Assembly: GCF_019393635.1 (NCBI RefSeq)
Contig: NC_057863.1
Coordinates: 33,857,857 to 33,921,856 of the forward strand
From: Dromiciops gliroides
Lineage: Eukaryota > Chordata > Mammalia > Microbiotheria > Microbiotheriidae
Direction: 5' to 3'
DNA: 64,000 nucleotides
Under the pieces are notes generated by a model. The model was not told where the DNA came from, did no database searches, and saw only the letters and a program-made list of their open reading frames with translations. How positions within the stretch are numbered: the first letter of the stretch is position 1; each line of letters begins with the position of its first letter. Below, one piece after another: positions 1-11,199 of the stretch. The position numbers and the translations under genes are program-made.

Positions 1-9
1 GCCCAGAAA

Positions 10-150
10 GGGGTAATAGATAGTTGAACTTGGAATCAGGAAGAACTGGGTTCAAATCCTGTTCCTGGTACTGAATAGCTGTGTGGCCCTGGGCAAGTCA
101 CTTAATGTTTCCCCACCTTTAAAACTGGAAACAATAATACATGTAGGATC
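10..150 (+). repeat. MIR-like SINE
   Basis: TTGGAATCAGGAAGAACTGG to CTGGGCAAGTCACTTAATG and an AAACTGG/AATAATA continuation. Confidence 0.7.
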
Positions 151-179
151 CCCCTTGAAGGACAGATGCAAAGATCAAA

Positions 180-350
180 CAAGACCAGGAAGTGCTTGCA
201 AACATTAGGGAGATGGTTGGGAATAGGGTCTGGAGCTATGATTTCACTGTTATAGGGAACTCTGAGGATGAAGGAGTTCCCTTCACTGATACAGGCCAGC
301 ACTTGCTCTGTGACTTACAGCCTTAGGGAGTTGCCTGCCTTGAAGATACT
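180..350 (-). repeat. Older MIR/Ther-type SINE 3' part
   Basis: The minus strand shares a CAGTGAAGGGAACTCCTTCA and AGTTCCCTATAACAGTGAAA stretch with the element at 34.46-34.70 kb. Confidence 0.55.
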
Positions 351-409
351 TGTCTGTTCGGAGGTTTACAACTCTTAGAGGGCCATATAAATGCTAGTGA
401 TTAGCCAAG

Positions 410-625
410 GACTCAGGTAATAATAGTTAACTTTGTATAGAACTTTAAGGTTTACAATGCACTTTACATAGATTATATCATTTGATCCTTACAATGGTCC
501 TTTAAGGTGGGTGCTCTAATTATTCCCCTTTTTCAGGTGAGTAAACGGAGGCTGAGAAAGGTTTCATGATCTGCTCAAGGTCATACTGCAGCTAGTGTTT
601 GACATGTCATTTGACCTCCTTGTTG
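410..625 (-). repeat. CORE-SINE
   Basis: GGTTTACAATGCACTTTACA, CATTTGATCCTTACAA, then a GTAAACGGAGGCTGAG block. Confidence 0.75.
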
Positions 626-764
626 TTCCAAGTCCTGCGCTCTGTCTGCTACAGAAACTACATGGAAGAGCTAAAACTACAAACCTGGCTCCTCTGATCC
701 CAGCTTCAGCCCCTTTTCTTCTCCGCCCTTCATTGGCTTCTCATCCCTTGGTACCTGTTGATAC

Positions 765-835
765 AGCCTGCTATGTGGCTCAGTGGATAGACCTCTGCTG
801 AGCCTGTGATCAGGAAGAACTGAGTACAGTTCCAG
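765..835 (+). mobile_element. Truncated tRNA-SINE head
   Basis: ATGTGGCTCAGTGGATAGAC to TGAGTACAGTTCCAGCC. The rest is missing. Confidence 0.7.
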
Positions 836-839
836 CCAT

Positions 840-1085
840 AGATAGTGTCAACAGACAATCACAACATCATGAGATTTATGTGAGAACCAGGTTTATTGTA
901 AGAGAAATGAACATGCCTGGGAACCCAAGGGCCTCAAAGGTTTTACCAAAGTTTACATTTTCATCATAGCGGGACAAAGGGAGGAAGAGATACCAGGAAG
1001 GGGTGAACATCTTGGGAACTTGGGAACTGCTGAACTAAAGAAGCTAGGAGAGTACCCTTATCTGCAGAAGGCCCCAGCTGCACAA
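840..1085 (-). other. Possible LTR fragment between two SINE pieces
   Basis: On the minus strand this reads through ACAATAAACCTGGTTCTCAC towards an end GTCTGTTGACA, which resembles an LTR 3' end. Nothing else identifies it. Confidence 0.25.
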
Positions 1086-1089
1086 GCAG

Positions 1090-1167
1090 TGTCTGAGACG
1101 GGATTTGAACTCAGGTCCTCCTGAATTCGTGGCTGGTGCTTTATCCACTGCGCCACCTGGCTGCCCC
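1090..1167 (-). mobile_element. Truncated tRNA-SINE head
   Basis: From GTGTCTGAGACGGG to GCGCCACCTGGCTGCCCCC. The tail half is missing. Confidence 0.85.
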
Positions 1168-1299
1168 CTATTCATCAGTTTCTATAAAATGGGGAGGACG
1201 GTTCAGACTAAGTCATCTCTAAGGTCTTTTTGAGGTGCAGATCTGAACTTCCCCTCTATAATTAATTCCCTTCCATTTGTTTCATATGTACCTTTTTCT

Positions 1300-1451
1300 T
1301 GCATGTTGGCTCCCCTGTTAAATTCCTTGAGGACAGGGTCTATGTTGGTTTTTGTGGACTTGGCACTTAGCACAGTACCTGACACATGGTAAGCAGTTAT
1401 TAAATGCCTATTAAATTGATTGATTGCTAAAGAATATGCCCATCTATTTGG
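1300..1451 (+). repeat. L2-type LINE 3' end
   Basis: CCTTGAGGACAGGGTC, CTTAGCACAGTACCTGACAC, then a TTGATTGATT end. Confidence 0.7.
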
Positions 1452-1545
1452 AGAAGGCAATGGCAAACCACTCTGAGATCTTTGCCAAGAAAACCCCAAA
1501 ATGGGGTCACGGAGAGTAGACATGACTGAAATTACTGATAACAAC
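1452..1545 (+). mobile_element. Long-form SINE tail, 5'-truncated
   Basis: Only the GGAGAAGGCAATGGCAAACC tail to ACAAC. Target duplication ATGCCCATCTATT. Confidence 0.85.
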
Positions 1546-2190
1546 AAATGCCCATCTATTGGGCTATTTCTGTGTCAATGGCACAGATCTTTCAGAGTAC
1601 CCCTAGATCGTCCATGAAAGAGCTGACACTCACCAGACCTTCCCAGTGGTTGTATAGACAGAACTGAAAGCCAAATATATTTTGGACCGGGCTATAAACA
1701 GACCCATTTGAGTCCGTGGAGGAGGGCAGACAGTTATTTCATGCTTTCTCCCAACCCCTTTTCTATCTTTCTCACTAATGTTCAAATCATGTTTAGGAAA
1801 TAAACTTTAATCACTTATAAAATAGTTTCAAAACAAAAAAGTTAATAATTAAAGGAAAGATTTTATGACCTTCCCACAGTTCCACATTGTGAATGATTAA
1901 TAATTAATATTGTACGCGTCCTCTCCATTTATACCAAAACACCCTCATTAATGTTAAATGATTAAACAACAACAACTTATGCTAAAAGGTCTTTGAATTA
2001 ATGAGGACAGGATGAGTTCAAAAAGAAATGCCTCCCATTTCATTATGTGGAAACATTCTAAAAAATACTGCCTTGCTGAAATAAAAATTATTGAGCTGTG
2101 CAATGGAAATGAGAAAAACATTTGGTAAATTTTTTTATATGACGAAAGATTTCCTATAAGCCAACTCTCCTCCAAGTCTCCCTTAATTTA
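1546..2190. other. AT-rich intergenic, nothing recognised
   Basis: No gene, repeat end or RNA gene is recognised, apart from faint L1-like A/T-rich sequence near the right end. Confidence 0.5.
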
Positions 2191-2375
2191 TTTAGCACAG
2201 GACTTTGGTTATCAAATTAAAAACCTCTTATATAATAAAATACTTAAAGAACTCAGAGAGCTAACTGAAAGTTAGTTGAAATAATAATTTTAGCAAAGTT
2301 GCAGAATATAAGATAAATCCACATAAATCATCAGCATTCCTATATATAACCAAAAAAACTCATTAAGAAGAGCTA

Positions 2376-2540
2376 GGGGGCAGCTAGGTGGCGAAGTGGA
2401 TAGAGCACTGGCCCTGGAGTCAGGATTACATGAGTTCAAATTCGGCCTCAGACACTTAACACTTACTAGCTGTGTGACCCTGGGCAAGTCACTTAACCCC
2501 AATTGCCTCACTAAAAAAAAAAAAAAAGAAAAAAAGAAAA
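2376..2540 (+). mobile_element. tRNA-derived SINE (short form)
   Basis: Full-length copy with A-tail inside an L1. Target duplication AAGAAGAGCTA. Confidence 0.93.
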
Positions 2541-2767
2541 AGAAGAGCTAGAAGGTAAATCCCATTTGAAATAACTACAAAAGCTATGGAATATTTGGGA
2601 ATGTATCTTCCAAGATTTACCTAGGGGCTATATGAATTTAACACTCTTCAGAGGAATAAACATAAACCTAAGTAAAGAAACATTCATCCTTTAATTAATT
2701 AATTGATCAGTTGACTGGAGAAGCATTTATGCTCATGGGTAGGCTGAGATAACATAATAAAAATGAT

Positions 2768-2900
2768 AATGCAAGGAGGAAGAGAAGTTGGAACACAAAG
2801 TTTTTTAAAAATCGATGCCAAAATTTGTTTTTACACATATTTTGGAAAATAAAATTCTATTCAACTAGAAAAAAACAGAATAATAAAAAATAAATATAAA
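2768..2900 (+). mobile_element. Truncated L1 3' end nested in an older L1
   Basis: Ends GAAAATAAAATTCTATTCAA plus an A-rich tail. The interrupted L1 resumes at ACAATGCTACCTAAATT. Confidence 0.6.
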
Positions 2901-4049
2901 ATAAAAAATAAATGTTACCTGATGGCAAAAAATAAAGTTCTAAGTTAGATTTATAGTTTAAAAAAAATTAAAATGACAATGCTACCTAAATTACTTTACT
3001 TCTTTAGCACCGAACCAAACTTCCAAAAGAATATTTTTTCTTAAAATATATAGGAACATAACTAAGTTCATATAGAGAATCTAAAGATTAAGACCCACAA
3101 GGGTGATGATGGGAAAAAATGGGAAAGAAAGGGGAAGTCTACCAGTACAAGATCTGAAACTGCTTCCAAAGCATTAAATCAATTTAGTACTGGTTTAAAA
3201 AAGAGAGAGGCTGATCATTAGAACAGATTAGGTATGGAATATATGTACAGACAGAAGCAAACAAACTCATTAGTATAGCGTGTGAAAAGCCCAGTCATTG
3301 GGGGGAAACCTCACTATGTGACAAAAAACTGTTGGGGAAACTAGAAAGGAGGCTGGCAGAAATTAGATTTAGACCAACACTTCACAGCACACATAGAAAT
3401 AAGCTCCAAATGGGTACATGATTTAAATAAAAAAGTTATAAAGTCATATGATAAAAAGAATTAAAGAATCAAGGAAGAAATCAGCAAAACGAATGAAACA
3501 GAGGATCACACAAGATTAAAATGGACAATTTTGATTAGATGAAATTTTAATTTTTTTTTTACAAATCTAATGTAAAAAAAATTAGAATGAAATCAGGTAA
3601 CTGGAAAACAAAATCTTTGCAACAAGTTTCCCTGATATGTCTATTTTCCAAATTATATAAGGAACTGATTCAAATTTATAAGACTAAGAGTCATTGCCTA
3701 ATACATAAATGGTCAAAGGATAAGAACGTGCATTTTTCAAAAGAAATCCAAGCTACCAATAACCATATGAAAAAAAATTTCTAAATCAATTTATAATTAT
3801 ATAAATGCAAATTAAAGCCACTTTGAGGTTCCACCACATATTTATCAGATTGATGAAGAGAATAAAAGAGGAAACTAACAAATGCTGGAAGCGCTGTAGA
3901 AAAAATTCACCCAGTCTCCTCCCTACACCTACTCCCCCTTACTAGTGCCTCCCCTCTGAGATTTCCTCCCATTTACATTATATATATCTTGGATATAAAT
4001 AGTCATTTACATGTTTTCTTCTTCTTCCTATCCCACCCCTCCCCATTCC

Positions 4050-4148
4050 AATTAGAATGTGAGCTCCTTGAAAGAATTGCCCATGTCTTTGCCTTTCTTT
4101 GAATCCCTACTACTTAGCATAGTACCTGGCACATAAGTGCTTATTAAA
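4050..4148 (+). repeat. L2-type 3' end
   Basis: TTAGAATGTGAGCTCCTTGA to AGCATAGTACCTGGCACATA. Confidence 0.7.
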
Positions 4149-4395
4149 GGCAGCTAGGTGGTACCATAGTGCACAGAGTGCAGGTCCTAGAGTAAGGAAG
4201 ACTCCTCTTCCTGAGCTCAAATCTGGCCTCAGACACTTACTAGCTGTGTGGCCCTGGGCAAGTCATTTAACCCTGTTTGCCTTAGTTTTCTCATCTGTAA
4301 AATGGACTGGAGAAGGAAATGGCAAATCACTCCAGTATCTTTGCCAAGAAAAACACAAATGGTGTCACAGACACAACTGAAAAATTATTGAACGT
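4149..4395 (+). mobile_element. tRNA-derived SINE (long form)
   Basis: Has the GGAAATGGCAAATCACTCCA and TTTGCCAAGAAAAACACAAA tail typical of the longer relative. Confidence 0.85.
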
Positions 4396-4464
4396 CCTAC
4401 TACTAGAACTCTCCAAAAGCAGAATAGGCTACTGTAGAAAATTGTCTATTTCCCATTCCTTGAG

Positions 4465-4645
4465 ATGTTCAAGTGGAAAGAGCACTGGCTCTAGAGCTAA
4501 GCATCTGGGTTCAAATTCCACCTACTACTTGTATGACCTGGGGAAAATAATTTCATTTCCCTGGGCCTCAGTTTCCTATAAAATGAAAAGGTTGACTAGA
4601 TGGTCTCTCAAGTCCTCTCCAGCCCTAAATCTATGGTCCTATGAT
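4465..4645 (+). repeat. MIR-like SINE, long 3' part
   Basis: Ends GACTAGATGGTCTCTCAAGT to CTAAATCTATGGTCCTATGA. Confidence 0.75.
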
Positions 4646-4649
4646 TGAT

Positions 4650-5415
4650 CCTCATAGTATTTACTAGGTATGTGTTAGAAGAGAATATAGTTCAGGCATG
4701 AGATGGACAGCGTGACTTCTTAAGGTCTTCCCAACTGAGATTCCATGATCCCATAATTATTCAGGGATCTGTTTCCCTGGTGGTTCATCATGTGAAACTT
4801 CCCTCCAACTCAGCCATTATTTAATTCCAGAAGCCAGAAAATATTTTAGGATAAGAACATGATGCAGTGGGGGGTGGAGGGAGGGTGAATACTGGATTTA
4901 GAGTCCAAGTGGAACTGAATTAATATCTTGGCTCTGATATGAACAAATTGGAAAGAACTTAAGAGGTCATGCTAACATGTATCTCTGACCATGGTACTTC
5001 CATACTCAGGAATCTTAAATGAATCCCTATGTTGCTCAGATAAATTTAACACTCTCAGCATGGAGAGCCCTCCATGGTCTGGCTTCCATCTACTTTCACA
5101 GTCTTTATTTCATTCTGCTCCCCTTCCTGCATTTCATTCCAATCAAACTGAGCTATTGACAAAACATGGGATTTCATCTCCCACTTCTATGCTTTCAGGG
5201 CTCTGTTCCCTATGTCTGAAAGATACTCCTTCAAGAAAGGCATAGCTCAGGAGCTCCCTCCTGCATGAGATCCTTTGCAGTTCATATTCTGCAGATCTCA
5301 TTCTACAACTCTTCAAATTAATTTGTATAGCTTGGTCTTTTACTTCCTTCTGCACATACAGAATGGAAGTTACATCAGAGCAGGACTTGTTTTCTGTTGT
5401 TGTTGCTGTGCATTG

Positions 5416-5419
<4 letters not shown>
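4650..5419. other. Intergenic, L2-body-like at most
   Basis: Traces such as TTCATTCCAATCAAACTGAG and CTGCATGAGATCCTTTGCAG look like worn LINE sequence. No gene is seen. Confidence 0.4.

Positions 5420-5476
<57 letters not shown>
5420..5476. repeat. (TG)n microsatellite
   Basis: About 28 uninterrupted GT units. Confidence 0.98.
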
Positions 5477-5479
<3 letters not shown>

Positions 5480-5899
5480 CAAGCCTACCATGGTACCTTA
5501 TACACTGCTTAACAAATGTAAATGGAATTCTATAGGGAAAAAGAGAAACCACATTGCTTACTTAAGTACATTGTTGACATTCTGTTAGGAACCTGTTTCC
5601 AAAGTTAAAAATTCAATAGTGGTTCAAAAGTTCAATGGCAGTCAAATAATCAAAACTTCCTTTTCTTTTTTCCCAAATAGTAGTTTCAACAAAGCTAGAA
5701 AACAACCTGATCAAATTTCTTCACAAACTGGCTTCATAGACAGGTCAGCTACTGGTTATGAACTCAGAAATAGTAGTACAAGCAGCATCATACCAATGAC
5801 CTGAGCTGCATGTGGGGGTTAAAACAGTTTTTAGTTTCTTTTTCATTTTCTTTTTTTTCTCTTTAAAATTTTAATTGCCATCTTTTATTATTACATTGC

Positions 5900-6140
5900 C
5901 TTCATTTCTCATTTGTTATAGAATTTTTTAATTAATAGTATTTTCCCCAATTGTGTGTAAAGATAGATTTCAACATTCACTTTTGTAAGATTTTGAGTTC
6001 CAAATTTTTTCCCTCCCTTCCTTTCCTCCCCTCTTCCCAAGACAGCAAGCAATCTGATATAGGTTATACATGTACAATCATGTTAAATATATTTCCATGC
6101 TAGTAATGTTATGAAAGAACAGAACAAAAAGGAAAAACCA
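5900..6140 (-). mobile_element. L1 3' UTR fragment
   Basis: Contains the minus-strand form of the L1 3' end: TTTTGAGTTCCAAATTTTTT, a CCCTCCC tract, then AGGTTATACATGTACAATCA. Confidence 0.8.
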
Positions 6141-6339
6141 TGAGAAAGAAAAAAACAAAAAAAAAGCTCTTTTTCATTTTCAAAGATGATGATTTTAATT
6201 TTTCTGAACAGAATCATTATTGGGTCTAAAGTTTTCACCAGCGTGTGCAGACCTGGTCTGAAAGCTACTATACTTAACACAAAATGAGATTTAAACCATA
6301 GGCCTTCTCTAGGTGTGAACATGGGTGTTGGAATTTTTC

Positions 6340-7085
6340 CTTTCCTTTCTTTTTTCTTTTAAAAAAATGTTTATTTTTCGGGCAGCTAGGTGGCGCAGTG
6401 GATAGAGAACTGGCCCTGGAGTCAAGAGTACCTGAGTTCATATCCAGCCTCAGACACTTAACACTTATTAGCTGTGTGACCTTGGGCAAGTCACTTAACC
6501 CCAACTGCCTCACTAAAAAAAAAAAGTTTATTTTAAACATTCCTTTAAAATAATTTTCAATTCTAAATTCTCTCCATCATTCCATCCCCTCCGCCACAGC
6601 AAGAAGGCAAGCAATATGTCAGTTATACATTTGAAGCTGTGCAAAACAAGTTTCCATTATCCAGGTGCAAAAAAAAAAAAAAGAAAAGAAAAAGAAAAAG
6701 AAAATGAAACAATTATACCAGCAGTTCTCTCTCTGGAGGTAGATAACATTTATCTTCATGAGTCGAAATTGTCTTGGATCATTTTGTCTTGATCAGAGTA
6801 GCTAAGGCTTTCACAGTTTGATCATCATTAACAATATTGCTGTTATTGTATACAATGTTCTCCTGGTTCTACTCACTTTAACTTTGCATCAGTTCACATA
6901 GGTTTTCCCAGGTTTTTCTAAAGCCATTCTCCCCATCTTTTCTTATAGCATAATTCTAATCATTTAGAATAGAATGAAAGCTTAGCAGCACATATATACA
7001 GGTGCTCCTGTGACTAAACAAAAGTATTCCATCACAATCATATTGGGTGTAAACATGTTTCCAGGCTTTTAACAGGTCTTGTCTG
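6340..7085 (-). mobile_element. L1 3' fragment split by a SINE
   Basis: L1 3' UTR and the end of ORF2 (ACAATGTTCTCCTGGTTCTA near 6856). The SINE at 6380-6525 splits it, with GTTTATTTT duplicated on both sides. Confidence 0.8.
6380..6525 (+). mobile_element. tRNA-derived SINE (short form)
   Basis: Full length. Target duplication GTTTATTTT. Confidence 0.93.
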
Positions 7086-7129
7086 ATTTGAATGGGGAGG
7101 AGAGGAAGAAAGAGAAATGTGTTACTTTA

Positions 7130-7221
7130 GTGTAGGGGAAGAACCCCTTTTTGTAAGTAATAGACTCCTTTGGCATTCTGATGAGACCTTTGGATCATGT
7201 TATTGTGTAATCCCTTTGTGG
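7130..7221. repeat. Dispersed repeat, left part before the LTR
   Basis: GAACCCCTTTTTGTAAGTAA and ACTCCTTTGGCATTCTGATG. The right part resumes at 7691-7810 (AAATACATAAAATAAGAGGA). The same family occurs at 24.86, 47.52 and 55.1 kb. Name not recognised. Confidence 0.55.
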
Positions 7222-7690
7222 TTGCCAAACTGTGTAATTTAAAATTCTGAATTTGGGTCCTAATCTGTTCCCCCAGTTTTGGGGGAAACTGACTAAAATT
7301 ACTGATAAAACAAGTTTAGGTTTTTAAGGGTTTATTGAAAGATAGAAAGAGAAAGATTGAGAACAGAATTCCTACAGCCTGGCAATCCTATCTTTCCTCA
7401 ACTCCTCTGTGTAGTCCTCTGCCATCACCACGAAATCAGGAACCACAAGAGACAGAGCTCTCTGCGCAGGCTCTCCTTCCTCCTTCCTCTCCCCTCCCAG
7501 AAATGAGAGGTTCTTCAAGCTGGTTGGTTGACTGGGCCGGAAGTTCAAAGTTTTTTTAGCTTCTGAGAACCATGCTTTCTTAAGTACTCTCAAGTACCAG
7601 CCAGATGTTCTTAGAATCTAGTCAACTAGTAATCCAGTCAAATCAGCCAGCAATCCACTCAGGTGGGCTCCTGAATATCTGCCAAATCTC
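7222..7690 (-). mobile_element. ERV-type LTR inserted in an older dispersed repeat
   Basis: A minus-strand unit with a GC-rich middle, then CAATAAACCCTTAAAAACC near 7325 and a terminal TTTAGTCAGTTTCCCCC-type stretch. Both flanks are parts of one older repeat (7130-7221 and 7691-7810), which indicates an insertion. End points and target duplication are uncertain. Confidence 0.5.
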
Positions 7691-7811
7691 ATCTATCACA
7701 TTCCATTATTTTGACATTATAGAACAATGTTTTTAAATACATAAAATAAGAGGATTACAAAGGAAAACAATTATTTTGAAATAAAGGTGTTCTAAATAAA
7801 TAAATAAAGGA

Positions 7812-7897
7812 AAATACTGATTGCTTGCAACCTTGGGGAGGGGGGAGGGGAGGAATGGAGGGAATGAGAGAGGGATAGAATTTGGAACTGAAAACTT
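7812..7897 (+). mobile_element. Short L1 3' end
   Basis: TACTGATTGCTTGCAACCTT followed by a G-rich tract and ATAGAATTTGGAACTGAAAA, the L1 3' terminus. The GAAA microsatellite continues from it. Confidence 0.75.
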
Positions 7898-7899
7898 GA

Positions 7900-7987
<88 letters not shown>

Positions 7988-8045
7988 AGAAAGAAAGAAA
8001 GGAAAGGAAGGAAGGAAGGAAGGAAGGAAGGAAGGAAGGAAGGAA

Positions 8046-8107
<62 letters not shown>
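7898..8107. repeat. GAAA / GGAA compound microsatellite at an L1 tail
   Basis: About 210 bp: GAAA repeats, a GGAA core at about 8001-8050, then GAAA again. It follows directly on the 3' end of an L1 (7812-7897). Confidence 0.95.
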
Positions 8108-8279
8108 GTGTACTTTTCTCCCATCCAATCTATCATGCCTGCAATTTATCATGGACCCCAGATTAAGAATTTTTGCTTAACAGAGAATGGTGATATATGA
8201 ATGGGATTAGACACTAAATTCCTTCTTTCATATCCCTTATACTAAGAACAAGTATTGAATATTTTATTAATAAGAACAG

Positions 8280-8445
8280 ACTTTATATAGTATTTTAAGG
8301 TTTGCAAAAAGGTTTACAAAAACTCATCCTTATAACAGTGTTGGGAGATAGGTACTATTATTATTATTATTATTATTTTATAGATGAGTAAAATGAGATT
8401 CAATCTCTTCCAACTTGCCTAGATTCATGGGGCTAGTGTTATCTA
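8280..8445 (-). repeat. CORE-SINE with (ATT)n
   Basis: TTTAAGGTTTGCAAAAAGG then an ATT run at 8357-8378. Confidence 0.7.
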
Positions 8446-8539
8446 TTCTACACCCCATCCATCCTTGCCACCTGCCATTGGGATTTACAAACTTTCCATC
8501 ACTTCTGGCACCTGCATTTTCCTTATGTGCTCTCTCCCC

Positions 8540-8660
8540 AATTAGAGTGTAAGCTCCCTGAAAACAAGGACTGCTTTGTTTTTCCTCCGGGTATCCTCAG
8601 TGGTTAGTGCAGTCCATGGCACATTTTAAGAACTTAATCAATGAATTTATTTGTTTATTT
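8540..8660 (+). repeat. L2-type 3' end
   Basis: TTAGAGTGTAAGCTCCCTGA to AACTTAATCAATGAATTTA. Confidence 0.7.
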
Positions 8661-8669
8661 CTTTGTTCA

Positions 8670-8910
8670 TTCATCTCTAAAATGAGAGGGCTGGACTAAA
8701 TGACTTTTTTTTTTTTTTTTTAGTGAGGCAATTGGGGTTAAGTGACTTGCCCACGGTCACACAGCTAGTAAGTGTTAAGTGTCTGAGGCCGGATTTGAAC
8801 TCAGGTCCTCCTGACTCCAGGGCTGGTGCTCTAGCCACTGCGCCATCTAGCTGCCCCCTAAATGACTTTTAATGTCCCTTCCAGTCTATGAGTCATAACA
8901 TTTTCTCTCT
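8670..8910 (+). repeat. MIR 3' part split by a SINE
   Basis: AAAATGAGAGGGCTGGACTA before the insert and GTCCCTTCCAGTCTATGAG after it. Confidence 0.65.
8712..8858 (-). mobile_element. tRNA-derived SINE (short form)
   Basis: Full length, inserted in an older MIR. Target duplication AAATGACTTT. Confidence 0.93.
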
Positions 8911-8959
8911 TGTTACACAACTTTTAAAAAGTCTAACCACAATAGATGATGAATTTGAA

Positions 8960-10320
8960 TCTTATTTAGGATTTCGTGGATGGCAAGCTGCCACCATCAT
9001 TACCAAAAAAACCCAACCAAACAAAAAAAGTATTTAACTCCTTCAAAGGAAGTATATGCATATATATGTACATATATAGTCTTTCTTAAATGAATCTATT
9101 TTATTTAATGCAATAGTTCTTTAAAATGTTGGTCTTTAGAACTGAATCTCCTCTAGAATCAATTTCTTCAGAGTGAAATGTGTGTACTGGCAATATAAGA
9201 TGGTCAGGGAATGGCTAAACATACAGATAGACTTGAGGGAAGGCATGGATATACAGCTTCAGAACCTTTCCTACCACTGTCTAAGAGAGATTGTGATTCT
9301 TGCCTTGAGAAGAGAGTCATGAAGCTGGCTTCTTTGTTCTCTGAGAGAAGGCACTAAACTAGAATTATATCTATCTTCTCTCCATCCCTAAATATTGCTG
9401 GTCTAGGGGCACAATTGGTTCCAAGCAAAAGTTTGCTTTCCTGGTGACATCTTCTAAAGGAGAGAGAATCTCCAACTTATACCTAAGAGTCTGACCCCTT
9501 TCCCATCAAATGCAGATTATGTGAAGGACCGTCACAAATGGTAAATAAAGCCATTTATCTATGCTAGAGCAAACAGATATAAGAAAAATTATAGTTTAGA
9601 CTGTACCAGAAAATGCAGAGTGAATGAACCCAACTGCTTTGAGAATGATGAGATCTCCACTCGGACAAAGAGAACCCTATCTCATAGAAGATGAATTTCA
9701 TGAAGTCTCCAGGAAGGAAAGCTAGAAATGAGGAGCATGTGGAAGAGCCAGGTTCTCCTGAATGTCTGCCACGTCCAAACTCAATCTTTCTCTCTACATG
9801 TCTACAGTTGGTCCTGAAGAGGGTCTGGAACCACATAAGCCTGTCTTAAAGGAATGAAGAACATCCCTCTCCAACATAGTTCTCACACCAACTCTGTCCC
9901 TAAAGCAGGCATGTAGAAGGACATCCCATTCTCTCCACAACTTAGAGAATCTCATGCAGAATATTACAGGCGGGCTGGAAATCTGAGTCATGTCAGCTGA
10001 TTTGTGGAATGGGCTATCTTGGGAACTAGTGGATTCCAAATTTTTGGAAATTTTCATGCAGATAATGCATGATCACTTGCTGAGTTTGCTGTAGAGGGGA
10101 TGCTTTTCAGACCAGGGACAGCTGAGTTAGCCATGGATATCTTTTTCCAAGTCCAAGATCCCATGATTCTGATATCCCATGAAAAATTTATTTTTGAGTT
10201 CACCTCTTCAGAGGTTGGGAAACACCCAAGGAAGGCCAGAAAAGCCTTTAGAAACCAATAAGTCATCCACATTTAAAATTTTTTACCCTTTTCTATTACT
10301 TTTTAGAAAGATTATCTCCA
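8960..10320. other. Unique sequence without recognisable repeats
   Basis: The longest repeat-poor stretch outside NCEH1. Three overlapping minus-strand open frames (9564-10272) show no recognisable protein. No splice or promoter structure stands out. Confidence 0.4.
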
Positions 10321-10876
10321 TGGCAACCCCTCTTTTGGTTTGAATAAAAACCATTTCCAGTTGTGTTTTTGTCCCTAGTGCTTTAATAGAAAATGCATCC
10401 CAGGAAAGCAATATTTATGTTGGATGAATTTTAAAAGTATATTTATTTTTGTTGCATTATTTATTTCCTTGCCTTTGATGCATCAGCCATCCCTTGATCC
10501 CACAGCACCCATTTTCCAGTCCCTTCATAGATGGGAAACAACATGTTTTCTAAAGGAAGTGGACATTTCCCTAAACTTTTACAACGAAGTAGGCTAGGAA
10601 GTTTTTTAACCTGACATCTAAAAGGCTTGAGTGTTGTTGGGTTGTTTTTTTTTTTGTTGTTGTTGTTAGTTTGTTCATTTAAGGAGCTTTTAAATATAAG
10701 TTTTTATGACTGTATTCCAACAAAATTGATTTTCTTTGTAATACTATGCATTTTCTTTTATGTGTGAGTGTAGGTAAGCCTGCCTCAGTTTCCTCTTAAC
10801 TTCCTAGGCATCCTTCTAGTCTCAAGTTAAATTCTACCTTCTGAAAGAAACATCTCTCAGGCCTCCATAATCTTTT

Positions 10877-11023
10877 GGGGGGGGGGCGGGTGGAGAAATG
10901 AAGGTTAAGTGACTTGCCCAGGGCCACACAGCTAGTAAGTGTCAAATGTCTGAGGCAAGATTTGAACTCAGGTCCTCCTGAACCCAGGGCCAGTGATTTA
11001 TCCACTGAACCACCTGGCTACCC
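10877..11023 (-). mobile_element. tRNA-derived SINE, diverged tail
   Basis: The tail side is replaced by a G run. Its flank was the target of the next SINE. Confidence 0.88.
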
Positions 11024-11035
11024 TCTCAGCTTACC

Positions 11036-11164
11036 TTTTTTTTTTTTTTTTTTTTGCTGAGGCAATTGGGGTTAAGTGACTTGTCCAGGGTCACACAGCT
11101 AGTAAGTGTTAAGTGTCTGAGGCCAGATTTGAACTCAGGTCCTCCTGAATCCAGGGCCAGTGGT
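11036..11164 (-). mobile_element. tRNA-derived SINE, truncated head
   Basis: Ends at GGGCCAGTGG without the last 30 bp of head. Target duplication TCTCAGCTTACCTT. Confidence 0.92.
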
Positions 11165-11199
11165 CTCAGCTTACCTTTTAAAGAAGATGTGTGTTCTTT

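Larger units (their letters stand above)
2190..3900 (+). mobile_element. L1 ORF2 3' part and 3' end, with nested insertions
   Basis: Decayed L1 ORF2 sequence on the plus strand: a piece equivalent to KINPHKSSAFLYI at its start and an IYKTKSHCLIHKWSKDKNV-type piece at 3587-3784. A SINE (2376-2540) and the 3' end of a second L1 (about 2768-2900, flanked by imperfect AAAATGAYAATG) are inserted in it. Confidence 0.8.

Noticed and set aside
7733-8180. Long open frames of KKE or FLS repeats (also at 58997-59386)
   Set aside because: They are translations of the GAAA/GGAA microsatellites and adjoining SINE or L1 sequence.
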